Shown here: positions 1 to 5,762 of the stretch, in pieces
Layout: the number at the start of each line of letters is the position of its first letter
How positions within the stretch are numbered: the stretch's first letter is position 1
Assembly (NCBI GenBank): GCA_015494725.1
Contig: WGAR01000061.1
Coordinates: forward strand, 1 to 9,460
From: Thermodesulfobacteriaceae bacterium
Lineage (GTDB): Bacteria > Desulfobacterota > Thermodesulfobacteria > Thermodesulfobacteriales > Thermodesulfobacteriaceae
Reading direction: 5' to 3'
Length of the DNA stretch: 9,460 nucleotides
The notes under the pieces: generated by a model
The model's database searches: none
Told to the model about the DNA's origin: nothing
Seen by the model: the letters and a program-made list of their open reading frames with translations, nothing else
Made by a program: the position numbers and the translations under genes

Positions 1-132
1 CCCGAGGATCCGGTGCTCGAGAGGGTGCCCCTGGATCGTTCGCGTCTGGAAAAACTGTGGCCAGAGCTGGAAGGCCGTTTTTATGAGCTACGTTTCTTTA
101 TCCAGGAAATGCGGGAGGCCCTGAGTGCGTAA
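1..132 (+). CDS. C-terminal end of an unidentified protein (5' truncated by window)
   Basis: Frame 1 is open from the first base to a TAA at 130-132 and gives 43 residues, starting PEDPVLERV and ending MREALSA. The peptide is charged and probably helical (Leu, Glu and Arg rich) with no Cys and no motif I recognise, so no function is assigned. It is accepted as a real gene end because the next gene starts inside it with an 8-bp overlap and takes its ribosome binding site (GGGAGG, 113-118) from this coding sequence, a usual arrangement for co-transcribed neighbours. It may therefore belong to the same transcription unit as the GGDEF gene. Confidence 0.6.
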   Translation, partial: PEDPVLERVPLDRSRLEKLWPELEGRFYELRFFIQEMREALSA

Positions 133-1072
133 GGTACTCCTACTGAGTCCGGAGGAACCGCCTTATACCCTCTGGGCCGAGGCCCTGAAGAACCATGCGT
201 ACCAGGTGGAAATCTTCTCCACCATTGAAGAGGCCGGGGAGAGAATCCTTTTCAATCTTCCGGATCTCCTGGTGGTGAGCGAGAGCCTCCAGCCCGAACT
301 GGCCCGGGATCTCATCTTTGCCCTCAAGTACGATCTGAGTCTGGCTTCCCTGCCCATCCTGCTGGTGATCCGTCCGGAAAAACTCCCGGAGATGGACTGG
401 AAGGAGTATTTCGTGGATGATTTTATCTGTGAAGGGGCCTCCCGGGAGGAGGTCCTCTCGCGGGTGGAGCTGGCTTTTGTACGGGCGGAACGCCTGGCGG
501 ATAATAACCCTCTCACCGGGCTGCCGGGCAATACCTCCATCCTGCGCAAGATCGAGGAGATCATTAAAAGCGACGAGGAATGGGCGGTGGGGTACGTGGA
601 TCTGGACAACTTCAAACCCTTCAACGACGCCTACGGATTTTCCCGGGGGGATGAGGTCATCCGTATGCTGGCCCGGATCCTGGTCCATCTGGTGGACCTT
701 TATGCCGGGCCCAAGGGTTTCGTGGGGCACATCGGCGGAGACGATTTTGTCTTTATCGTCCCTCTGGAGGTGGCGGAAAAGATTTCCCAGGAGCTGATTC
801 ACAAGTTCGACGAACTCATCCTCAATTTCGTGGATCCGGAGGATCGGGAAAGAGGTTGTCTCATCACCACGGATCGCCAGGGGGTCCTCTGCCGGATGGC
901 CTGGCCTTCGGTCTCCGTGGCCCTGGTGCCCATCTGGAAGGAAAGATTCCATCACTACGGAGAGGTGGCCGCGGTGGCGGCCCAGCTCAAACATTATGTA
1001 AAAAAGATCCCGGGCAGCACCTATTTAATAGATCGGCGGAAAGAGGAACGTCGCAATTTTGGGATAGATTAA
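125..1072 (+). CDS. Degenerate receiver plus GGDEF-like (GGDDF) domain protein
   Basis: A 315-residue soluble protein. Residues about 1-120 have the pattern of a response-regulator receiver (an IPDLLVV-type strand near 44-51, DDF-x6-EEVLSRV near 98-114). The expected phospho-acceptor Asp is Ser52, the first acidic pair is Ser8-Pro9, and the Lys before the last helix is replaced (CEG, 102-104), so phosphorylation is unlikely. Residues about 127-300 form a GGDEF-like domain: NPLTGLPGN (128-136), the metal-site segment VDLDNFKPFND (158-168), and GGDDF (204-208) in place of GGDEF. No RxxD inhibitory site precedes it. The NPLTGLPGN form is, to my knowledge, typical of GGDEF domains linked to EAL-CBS proteins. 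It could make c-di-GMP or only bind nucleotide. The GTG start is favoured by GGGAGG 6 nt upstream. The PilZ gene nearby supports a c-di-GMP role. Confidence 0.85.
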   Translation: MRKVLLLSPEEPPYTLWAEALKNHAYQVEIFSTIEEAGERILFNLPDLLVVSESLQPELARDLIFALKYDLSLASLPILLVIRPEKLPEMDWKEYFVDDFICEGASREEVLSRVELAFVRAERLADNNPLTGLPGNTSILRKIEEIIKSDEEWAVGYVDLDNFKPFNDAYGFSRGDEVIRMLARILVHLVDLYAGPKGFVGHIGGDDFVFIVPLEVAEKISQELIHKFDELILNFVDPEDRERGCLITTDRQGVLCRMAWPSVSVALVPIWKERFHHYGEVAAVAAQLKHYVKKIPGSTYLIDRRKEERRNFGID

Positions 1073-1795
1073 CAGGGTAAAGGCCCCCAGGCTCAAAAAA
1101 GGGCCAAAGGGCAGGGATTTCCCTCCGGAAAGTCTCTCCTTCCTCACCAGGGCCAGAAGCAGGGTAATGCAGAGCCCCCAGACGGAAGCCAGAAACACAA
1201 TGGGGATGAGGTTAAGTGGCCCCAGGAAGCCCCCGATCAGGGCCAGGAGTTTATAATCTCCCTCTCCCAGGCCCTCTCGCCCCCGGATCCAGAAATAATA
1301 GGCCCCCAGGAGATAGAAGGCCCCGGCCCCGCAGAAGGCCCCCACCAGGGCCTCGCGGGGAGAGAGAAAGGGACTAAAGGGGGATAGTCCCAGCCCGGCC
1401 AGAAGCCCTCCCAGGGTGATTTGATCGGGAATGATCCCGTGTTCAAGATCGATAAAACTTGCCGCTATCAGGAGCAGGGCCAGAAGATAGGGAATTGCGG
1501 CCTGGATGCTTATCCCGTAACTTTTCAGAAAATATACCGCCAGAACCCCGCACAAACCCTCCACCAGGGGATAACGCCAGGAGATAGGCTTACGACAGGT
1601 GCGACAGCGCCCCCGCAGCCAGAAAAAGGAAAGGAGGGGGATATTTTCGAACCATCGCAGAGGTCGCCCGCAGCCGGGACAGAAGGACCGGGGAGCCACG
1701 ATAGAGAGTCCCCGGGGAAGACGATAGATCACTACATTAAGAAAACTTCCTACACACAGACCGATAAGAAAGGCTAGCAGGAGGAAAGGGGTCAT
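1025..1795 (-). CDS. pilD: Type IV prepilin peptidase / N-methyltransferase (A24 family)
   Basis: A polytopic inner-membrane aspartyl protease of 256 residues that would cleave the leader of type IV prepilins or pseudopilins and methylate the new N-terminus. The N-terminal part has the family's cytoplasmic segment with two zinc-type pairs, CPGC (39-42) and CRTC (64-67), separated by the conserved ENIPLLS stretch. The catalytic aspartates are Asp116 in FIDLEHGIIPD and Asp180 in GEGDYKLL (the GxGD motif). Several Leu/Ile/Phe-rich helices follow, and length matches full bifunctional PilD proteins. The start overlaps the PilZ stop by 4 bp (ATGA), so translation is probably coupled. A GAGGA sits immediately before the ATG, too close for a good independent site. 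The last 48 bp overlap the end of the convergent GGDEF gene. No pilin gene lies in the window, so the substrate is unknown. Confidence 0.95.
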   Translation of the reverse strand: MTPFLLLAFLIGLCVGSFLNVVIYRLPRGLSIVAPRSFCPGCGRPLRWFENIPLLSFFWLRGRCRTCRKPISWRYPLVEGLCGVLAVYFLKSYGISIQAAIPYLLALLLIAASFIDLEHGIIPDQITLGGLLAGLGLSPFSPFLSPREALVGAFCGAGAFYLLGAYYFWIRGREGLGEGDYKLLALIGGFLGPLNLIPIVFLASVWGLCITLLLALVRKERLSGGKSLPFGPFLSLGAFTLLIYPKIATFLFPPIY

Positions 1796-2151
1796 TCCTC
1801 GGAGAGGATAATCTTATCGTAGAGCTCGCGCGCCTCCTTCATGAGCTGGAGGGCCTTCAGGAACCGGGCATATACATGGTGAAATTCCCCTTCGATTTCC
1901 AGAAACAGGATGCCGGCTCCGCTGCGCTCCAGACCACCCTGATGCATGACCATACCCCGCACCGGGATACGCCCCACGCCGGGTAGCTCCAGCTCGAAAT
2001 TGAGGATCGTTCCGGGAGGCGGGGGATCCTTCATCTTGATAAAACAGCCCTGTAAGGACAAATCCTTGACCGGAAGAGGTTCTTTGTATTGGGGGAGATA
2101 AACCCTTACACATTCAAAATCCACTCTGGGATAACGTCTTCTTTCGCGCAT
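1792..2151 (-). CDS. PilZ-domain protein, probable c-di-GMP receptor
   Basis: A single-domain protein of 119 residues. It carries both c-di-GMP-binding signatures of PilZ: the arginine motif at the extreme N-terminus (RRRYPR, with R5-x3-R9) and D30-x-S32-x2-G35 in KDLSLQGCF. A beta-barrel-like middle (FELELPG..RIPVRGMV) and a C-terminal helix (FLKALQLMKEARELYDKI) follow. PilZ proteins bind c-di-GMP and pass the signal to a partner such as pilus, flagellar or polysaccharide machinery. Being upstream of and overlapping pilD, this one probably acts on type IV pili or a related secretion system, which is an inference. An AAGGAG sequence 4 nt upstream of the ATG supports the start. Binding ability is predicted from intact motifs. 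Confidence 0.9.
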   Translation of the reverse strand: MRERRRYPRVDFECVRVYLPQYKEPLPVKDLSLQGCFIKMKDPPPPGTILNFELELPGVGRIPVRGMVMHQGGLERSGAGILFLEIEGEFHHVYARFLKALQLMKEARELYDKIILSEE

Positions 2152-2205
2152 AATGCTCCTTGGGATACGATTTATTTTATGCTACATTTTCAGCATAGCT
2201 AAAAG
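2152..2205. promoter_or_regulatory. Divergent intergenic region with candidate promoters and a small inverted repeat
   Basis: This 54-bp AT-rich gap separates the divergent PilZ-pilD unit from the KaiC-like gene run. On the plus strand, TTGGGA (2160-2165), a 17-nt spacer and TACATT (2183-2188) could form a weak sigma70-type promoter. On the minus strand, TAAAAT (2174-2179) is a good -10, with TTAGCT 17 nt upstream as a poor -35. The inverted repeat TATGCT (2178-2183) / AGCATA (2192-2197), with an 8-nt spacer, overlaps or adjoins both -10 elements and could be an operator. It is seen by eye only and could be chance. Confidence 0.35.
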
Positions 2206-3090
2206 GTGGAGATCAAGTCAACTATGAATCGAGAAAGGGTAGTTTTAGAGGAAGCTATTTTTCGCCCCTCCGAGGCTGCGGCCAAGGCTCCCCCCCTGAA
2301 GGGGGTTCCCACCGGGGTCCCGGGGCTGGATGAGCTTTTCTTTCGGGTGGAATGGGAGAAGGGGCGGCCGGTAAAAAAACCCCTGGGCGGAATTCCGCTG
2401 GGAGCGGTGGTCAACCTTACCGGCATGCCGGATACGGGAAAGAGTCTTATGGCCGAGCAATTCACCATCGAGCAGGCCGCGCTGGGGGAACGGGTATGTC
2501 TGGTTACTGTGGAGACCCCGGCGCCCTTTGTGGTCCAGGGGTTGAGCGAACGGGCCCGGGCCATGGGGCATGAATTCTCCCGCCTGGAGGACAACATTAT
2601 CCTTCTTGATGCCGCCAGTTATCACCGGCTCCGGGAGGATCTTCCCACCCTCATGGATACCCTGGCTCATGTTTATCGCACCTATCAGGTTTCCCGCACG
2701 GTAATAGATTCCGTTACCGGACTCTTTGAAGCCCGCGAGATGATGGCCCGGAGCATTGTGCGCGGCCTTTATACCTTCTGCAAAAAATGGCATCAAACGG
2801 CGGTATTTGTTTCCCAGAAACGCAGCGCTCACGAGGAACTCTCCGCCGAGGCGGCCGGAGGTTACGCGGTAGGACATATCGTGGACTGCACCATGGTCCT
2901 CTCCAAGGAACTCCTGCTCTCGGCCCGGTCCGCCTCAGCCTACGGATTGCTTCCGGGTTCCATTCTGCGTCTCTTCCGTATAGACGGATGCCGTCTCTGC
3001 GGTCACGATACCTCCGTGCGGGTGCTTGAAATTACCGAACTGGGTCTGGTAAAAGTGGGAAAACCCCTGGCGGAAGTGCTGCGAAAATGA
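2206..3090 (+). CDS. KaiC/RAD55-like RecA-superfamily ATPase
   Basis: A 294-residue cytoplasmic ATPase with one RecA-fold domain. It has the KaiC-type entry motif PTGVPGLDELF (35-45), Walker A GMPDTGKS (73-80), a Glu in the TVET segment (Glu103) where KaiC-family proteins keep a catalytic Glu, and a Walker B-like strand ending at Asp168 (RTVIDSV). It is about the length of one KaiC domain, so it is not a two-domain clock KaiC, and no kaiA or kaiB is present. Near the C-terminus GCRLCGHDTS supplies a CxxC pair (Cys262, Cys265), which might bind metal or be redox active. The start is uncertain: GTG 2206 lacks a clear ribosome site, whereas ATG 2224 (protein six residues shorter) has AGGTGGAG 12 nt upstream. 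Its end overlaps the next gene by 4 bp, hinting at a shared role. The substrate or partner is unknown. Confidence 0.85.
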   Translation: MEIKSTMNRERVVLEEAIFRPSEAAAKAPPLKGVPTGVPGLDELFFRVEWEKGRPVKKPLGGIPLGAVVNLTGMPDTGKSLMAEQFTIEQAALGERVCLVTVETPAPFVVQGLSERARAMGHEFSRLEDNIILLDAASYHRLREDLPTLMDTLAHVYRTYQVSRTVIDSVTGLFEAREMMARSIVRGLYTFCKKWHQTAVFVSQKRSAHEELSAEAAGGYAVGHIVDCTMVLSKELLLSARSASAYGLLPGSILRLFRIDGCRLCGHDTSVRVLEITELGLVKVGKPLAEVLRK

Positions 3091-3878
3091 GCCTGGCTCC
3101 GGAGGATTTCTTTAGCCTGGCGGAGATAACCCGACATCGGGTGCTTTTCGAGGGCTGTACCCGGGTCTGGGAAATACTCCCTCGCCTGTCCGAGTATTTA
3201 CGGGAACATATAACCCCCTTGCCCTCTTCGGTGCCGGTGGGGGAACCTCTCCCCCAGGGCTGGATAATATGCCGGGGAGAAGCCCTTCCCTTTTCGGAAG
3301 TGGAAATCATTCGCGAAAAGGGAAAATGGCGGATTCGACGGAGGGGAGAAATCCTTCCCGGGGCGATACTCTTTCCCGGAGCCGTACTCATGGACCGGGA
3401 AATAGAATTCCTGCCCGGATCGATAGTGGAACCCGGGGCCCTGATCGCCGGGCCCACCCTTATAGGCCCGAACACCGAGGTGCGTCACGGGGCTTACCTT
3501 CGCGGAGAGGTCCTCACCGGTGAGGGTTGTGTGATCGGGCATACCACCGAGGTCAAACGCGCCGTGTTCCTGGACGGGGCCAAGGCCGGACATTTCGCTT
3601 ATGTGGGAGATAGCATCCTGGGGCGCCAGGTAAACCTCGGAGCCGGGACCAAACTGGCCAACCTTCGTCTGGCCCGGGGTACGGTTCGTATTCGTTACCA
3701 GGGAGAACTTCTGGACACCGGTTTACGCAAACTGGGGGCCATCCTCGGAGACGGGGTGCAGACCGGATGTAACAGCGTAACCAACCCCGGAACCCTGATA
3801 GGACCGGGCAGCCTCGTCCTTCCCAACGTAACCGCTGGTCCGGGGGTAATTCCCCCGCGAAGCATATTACGAAAATAA
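3087..3878 (+). CDS. GlmU-like left-handed beta-helix acyl/acetyltransferase, no nucleotidyltransferase domain
   Basis: A 263-residue protein. From about residue 88 it shows hexapeptide repeats with turns such as LPGAIL, FPGAVL, LPGSIV, EPGALI and IGPNTEV, the mark of a left-handed beta-helix. The segment 155-192 follows the acetyltransferase domain of GlmU closely: EVKRAVFLDGAKAGHFAYVG matches GlmU's EVK...KAGHxxYxGD, placing His169 at the catalytic histidine, and NLGAGTKLANL matches the acetyl-CoA loop NIGAGTxxxNY. The N-terminal 85 residues are not a recognisable sugar nucleotidyltransferase (no GxGTRM-like loop), unlike bifunctional GlmU. It may acetylate an amino sugar or act as a partner subunit, and the true substrate is unknown. 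ATG overlaps the stop of the KaiC-like gene (ATGA), so the two are probably translated together. It ends 19 nt before dapA. Confidence 0.85.
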   Translation: MSLAPEDFFSLAEITRHRVLFEGCTRVWEILPRLSEYLREHITPLPSSVPVGEPLPQGWIICRGEALPFSEVEIIREKGKWRIRRRGEILPGAILFPGAVLMDREIEFLPGSIVEPGALIAGPTLIGPNTEVRHGAYLRGEVLTGEGCVIGHTTEVKRAVFLDGAKAGHFAYVGDSILGRQVNLGAGTKLANLRLARGTVRIRYQGELLDTGLRKLGAILGDGVQTGCNSVTNPGTLIGPGSLVLPNVTAGPGVIPPRSILRK

Positions 3879-3897
3879 CCTGGAAGGAGGACAAAAC

Positions 3898-4818
3898 ATG
3901 CCGTGCGGAAAAAGAAGATGCAAAAACTTTTCCGCGGAGGACATTAAAGGGTCCATTGTGGCTATCGTTACCCCCTTTACCGAGGAGGGTTCTCTGGACG
4001 AGGAAGGTTTTAGGGAATTGGTACGCTGGCATCTTAAGGAAAAGACCCACGGACTGGTAGTGGTAGGGACCACCGGGGAATCCGCCACTCTGAGCAAGGA
4101 GGAAAAGGCCCGGCTCTTTGAGATCGCCCTTGAGGAAGCCAAAGGTAAGGTTCCGGTCATCCTGGGCACCGGCACCAATAACACCGCAGCGTCCATAGAA
4201 CTCACCCGCATGGCCAAGGAAATGGGCGGAGACGCTGTGCTCATGGTCACCCCTTATTACAACAAGCCCACCCAGGAGGGACTTTTTCGACATTATGAGG
4301 CCGTGGCCAAAAGCGTGGATATCCCCATCATCCTCTACAATGTACCCGGAAGGACCGGGGTCAGTCTGGCCCCGGAGACCGTAGCCCGGCTGTCCAAGAT
4401 CAAAAACATTATCGGGATCAAAGAAGCCACCGGTTGCATGAAACAGGCCACGGAGATCTTTCGGCTTTGCAGCAACAGGTTCCGGGTCCTTTCCGGGGAC
4501 GACTTTACCGCCTATAGCCTCATGGCCCTGGGAGGGCATGGGGTCATCTCGGTGGCGGCCAACGTGGTGCCCCGGGAGATGTCCCGTTTCATGGAGGCCT
4601 GCCTTAAGGGGCAGTGGGAAAAGGCCCGCAAACAACACCTCAAGCTCTATCCCCTCTTTAAGGCCATGTTCCTGGAGACCAATCCGGTTCCGGCCAAAAC
4701 GGCCCTGGCCCTAATGGGTAAGATCGGAAGCCCTGCGGTGCGGTTGCCGCTGGCTCCCATGAGCGAGGCCAACGTGGAAAAACTAAGAAACGTCCTTGCG
4801 GACTATAAGCTCCTTTAG
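3898..4818 (+). CDS. dapA: 4-hydroxy-tetrahydrodipicolinate synthase
   Basis: It condenses pyruvate with aspartate semialdehyde, the first committed step to diaminopimelate and lysine. The 306-residue TIM barrel has all key residues: Thr58-Thr59 in GTTGESATL, the VTPYYNKP segment (117-124) with Tyr120/Tyr121, Tyr147 and Arg152 in YNVPGRTG, and the Schiff-base Lys175 in IIGIKEATG. A strong ribosome site (AAGGAGG, 8 nt upstream) fixes the ATG at 3898. The N-terminus is about 16 residues longer than usual before the normal KGSIVAIVTPF beginning, and the extra piece (MPCGKRRCKNFSAEDI) is basic with two cysteines. No alternative in-frame ATG exists to remove it. The gene follows the beta-helix gene by 19 nt and precedes dapB, which takes the next step. 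Confidence 0.97.
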   Translation: MPCGKRRCKNFSAEDIKGSIVAIVTPFTEEGSLDEEGFRELVRWHLKEKTHGLVVVGTTGESATLSKEEKARLFEIALEEAKGKVPVILGTGTNNTAASIELTRMAKEMGGDAVLMVTPYYNKPTQEGLFRHYEAVAKSVDIPIILYNVPGRTGVSLAPETVARLSKIKNIIGIKEATGCMKQATEIFRLCSNRFRVLSGDDFTAYSLMALGGHGVISVAANVVPREMSRFMEACLKGQWEKARKQHLKLYPLFKAMFLETNPVPAKTALALMGKIGSPAVRLPLAPMSEANVEKLRNVLADYKLL

Positions 4819-4846
4819 GAGATTCCGGTGAGGCCGGACGTCTCCT
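4817..4846 (+). promoter_or_regulatory. Stem-loop overlapping the dapA stop codon
   Basis: The left arm AGGAGATTCCGG (4817-4828) pairs with CCGGACGTCTCCT (4834-4846) through 12 base pairs, one of them G-U, with a single bulged C (4839) and a 5-nt loop TGAGG. It begins inside the dapA stop codon. No T-run follows (CAGGATAC), so it is not a standard intrinsic terminator. It could protect the 3' end of an upstream mRNA, attenuate transcription into dapB, or form a processing site. The pairing is seen directly, but the function is inferred. Confidence 0.45.
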
Positions 4847-4868
4847 CAGGATACAAGCGGGGGAGTTC

Positions 4869-4907
4869 GTTTCAAGATAAGGTAAGAGGTTGAAGTTATC
4901 TTGAGAT
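4869..4907 (+). promoter_or_regulatory. Second inverted repeat in the dapA-dapB spacer
   Basis: TCAAGATAA (4872-4880) and TTATCTTGA (4896-4904) are perfect 9-bp inverted repeats separated by 15 nt. Three more outward pairs, two of them G-T wobbles, extend the stem to 4869 and 4907. No T-run follows. The AT-rich arms and 15-nt spacing fit a protein operator or a loose RNA hairpin in the dapB leader. It ends about 39 nt before the dapB start. No known lysine riboswitch (L-box) structure is recognised, and the spacer is too short for one. Confidence 0.4.
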
Positions 4908-4946
4908 CTGGCGCGGAGTAAATTTGAAAAAGGAGGAGGGATAAAG

Positions 4947-5759
4947 ATGATTAAGGCCATTGTGGCCGGTGCGGCAGGGAGAATGGGAAGCACCATTATT
5001 CGCCATATCCTTAAGACCGAGGGAATTCAACTGGTAGCGGCCTTTGAGCATCCCCAGAGCGCGGTTCTGGGAAAGGACGTGGCTGAAATCCTGGGGCTAC
5101 CGGAAAAAACCGGGGTGGTAGTGGAGGATTCCCTGGAAAAGGTTATCGAAAAAGGGGATGTAATCATCGATTTTACCTTTCATACCGCCTCGCTCGCCCA
5201 TGCCCGCATCAATGCCCGCTACGGTAAGGCCATGGTCATCGGCACCACGGGTTTTTCCCGGGAAGAACTGACCGAGATCCACGAACTGGCGCGAAAACAC
5301 TTCCCCCTGGTTCAGGCCTACAATATGAGTCTGGGGATCAATCTTCTTTATAAGCTGGTGGAACTGGCCACCCGTATCCTGGGGCAGGATTTTGATATCG
5401 AGATCGTAGAGGCCCACCATCGCATGAAAAAGGACGCTCCCAGCGGGACGGCCCTGGCCCTGGCCCAGGTTATTGCGCGAACCCTGGGCTGGGATGAGTC
5501 GTCCTTTCGCTTTTGCCGGGAGGGCATCATCGGAGAGCGTCCCCGCAAGGAGATCGGGATCCAGACCATCCGGGCCGGAGAGATCGTGGGAGAGCATACC
5601 GTACTCTTTGCCGGGCCCGGGGAAAGGCTGGAACTTACCCATCGGGCCGCCAGCCGGGACACCTTTGCCCGGGGAGCCGTGCGGGCCGCTCTATGGGTGG
5701 TGGGGAAGGAACCCGGAGTGTATGATATGCACGATGTTCTGGGGCTGAAAGAGGTCTAA
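4947..5759 (+). CDS. dapB: 4-hydroxy-tetrahydrodipicolinate reductase
   Basis: It reduces the DapA product with NAD(P)H to tetrahydrodipicolinate. The 270-residue protein is the usual family length. The N-terminal Rossmann part has the nucleotide loop VAGAAGRMG (6-14) and a VIIDFT strand (72-77), followed by GTTGFS (99-104). The substrate-binding and catalytic signature EAHHRMKKDAPSGTA (155-169) is complete, including His157-His158 and Lys162, the lysine before DAPSGTA. The ATG is well set by AAGGAGGAGGG 6 nt upstream, so dapB is probably translated independently of dapA despite being on the same strand. The stop is 3 nt before the mrp gene. The 128-bp leader with two stem-loops suggests separate control or mRNA processing. 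Confidence 0.97.
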   Translation: MIKAIVAGAAGRMGSTIIRHILKTEGIQLVAAFEHPQSAVLGKDVAEILGLPEKTGVVVEDSLEKVIEKGDVIIDFTFHTASLAHARINARYGKAMVIGTTGFSREELTEIHELARKHFPLVQAYNMSLGINLLYKLVELATRILGQDFDIEIVEAHHRMKKDAPSGTALALAQVIARTLGWDESSFRFCREGIIGERPRKEIGIQTIRAGEIVGEHTVLFAGPGERLELTHRAASRDTFARGAVRAALWVVGKEPGVYDMHDVLGLKEV

Positions 5760-5762
5760 GCC

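Noticed and set aside
140..994. A 284-codon open frame on the minus strand opposite the GGDEF gene
   Set aside because: Its predicted protein has no recognisable motif and is rich in His, Gly, Gln and Pro in the manner of reverse-complement shadows. The plus-strand frame carries clear GGDEF motifs.
1010..1072. Arg-rich GGDEF tail (DRRKEERR) as a second c-di-GMP-binding arginine motif
   Set aside because: It resembles the PilZ RxxxR motif only superficially, no PilZ barrel follows, and its sequence is also constrained by the overlapping pilD end.
2206..3090. Circadian clock kaiC
   Set aside because: There is only one RecA domain, and no kaiA or kaiB is nearby. The family includes many non-clock ATPases.
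3553..4638. A 361-codon open frame on the minus strand opposite the beta-helix gene and dapA
   Set aside because: It runs across two well-supported genes and the spacer between them, has no family motif, and long antisense frames are expected at this base composition.
4817..4846. Intrinsic terminator after dapA
   Set aside because: The hairpin is good, but no T-run follows, so it is listed only as a stem-loop of unknown role.
4819..4946. Lysine (L-box) riboswitch upstream of dapB
   Set aside because: The spacer is shorter than a complete L-box and I do not see its multi-stem core. Only two simple inverted repeats are present.
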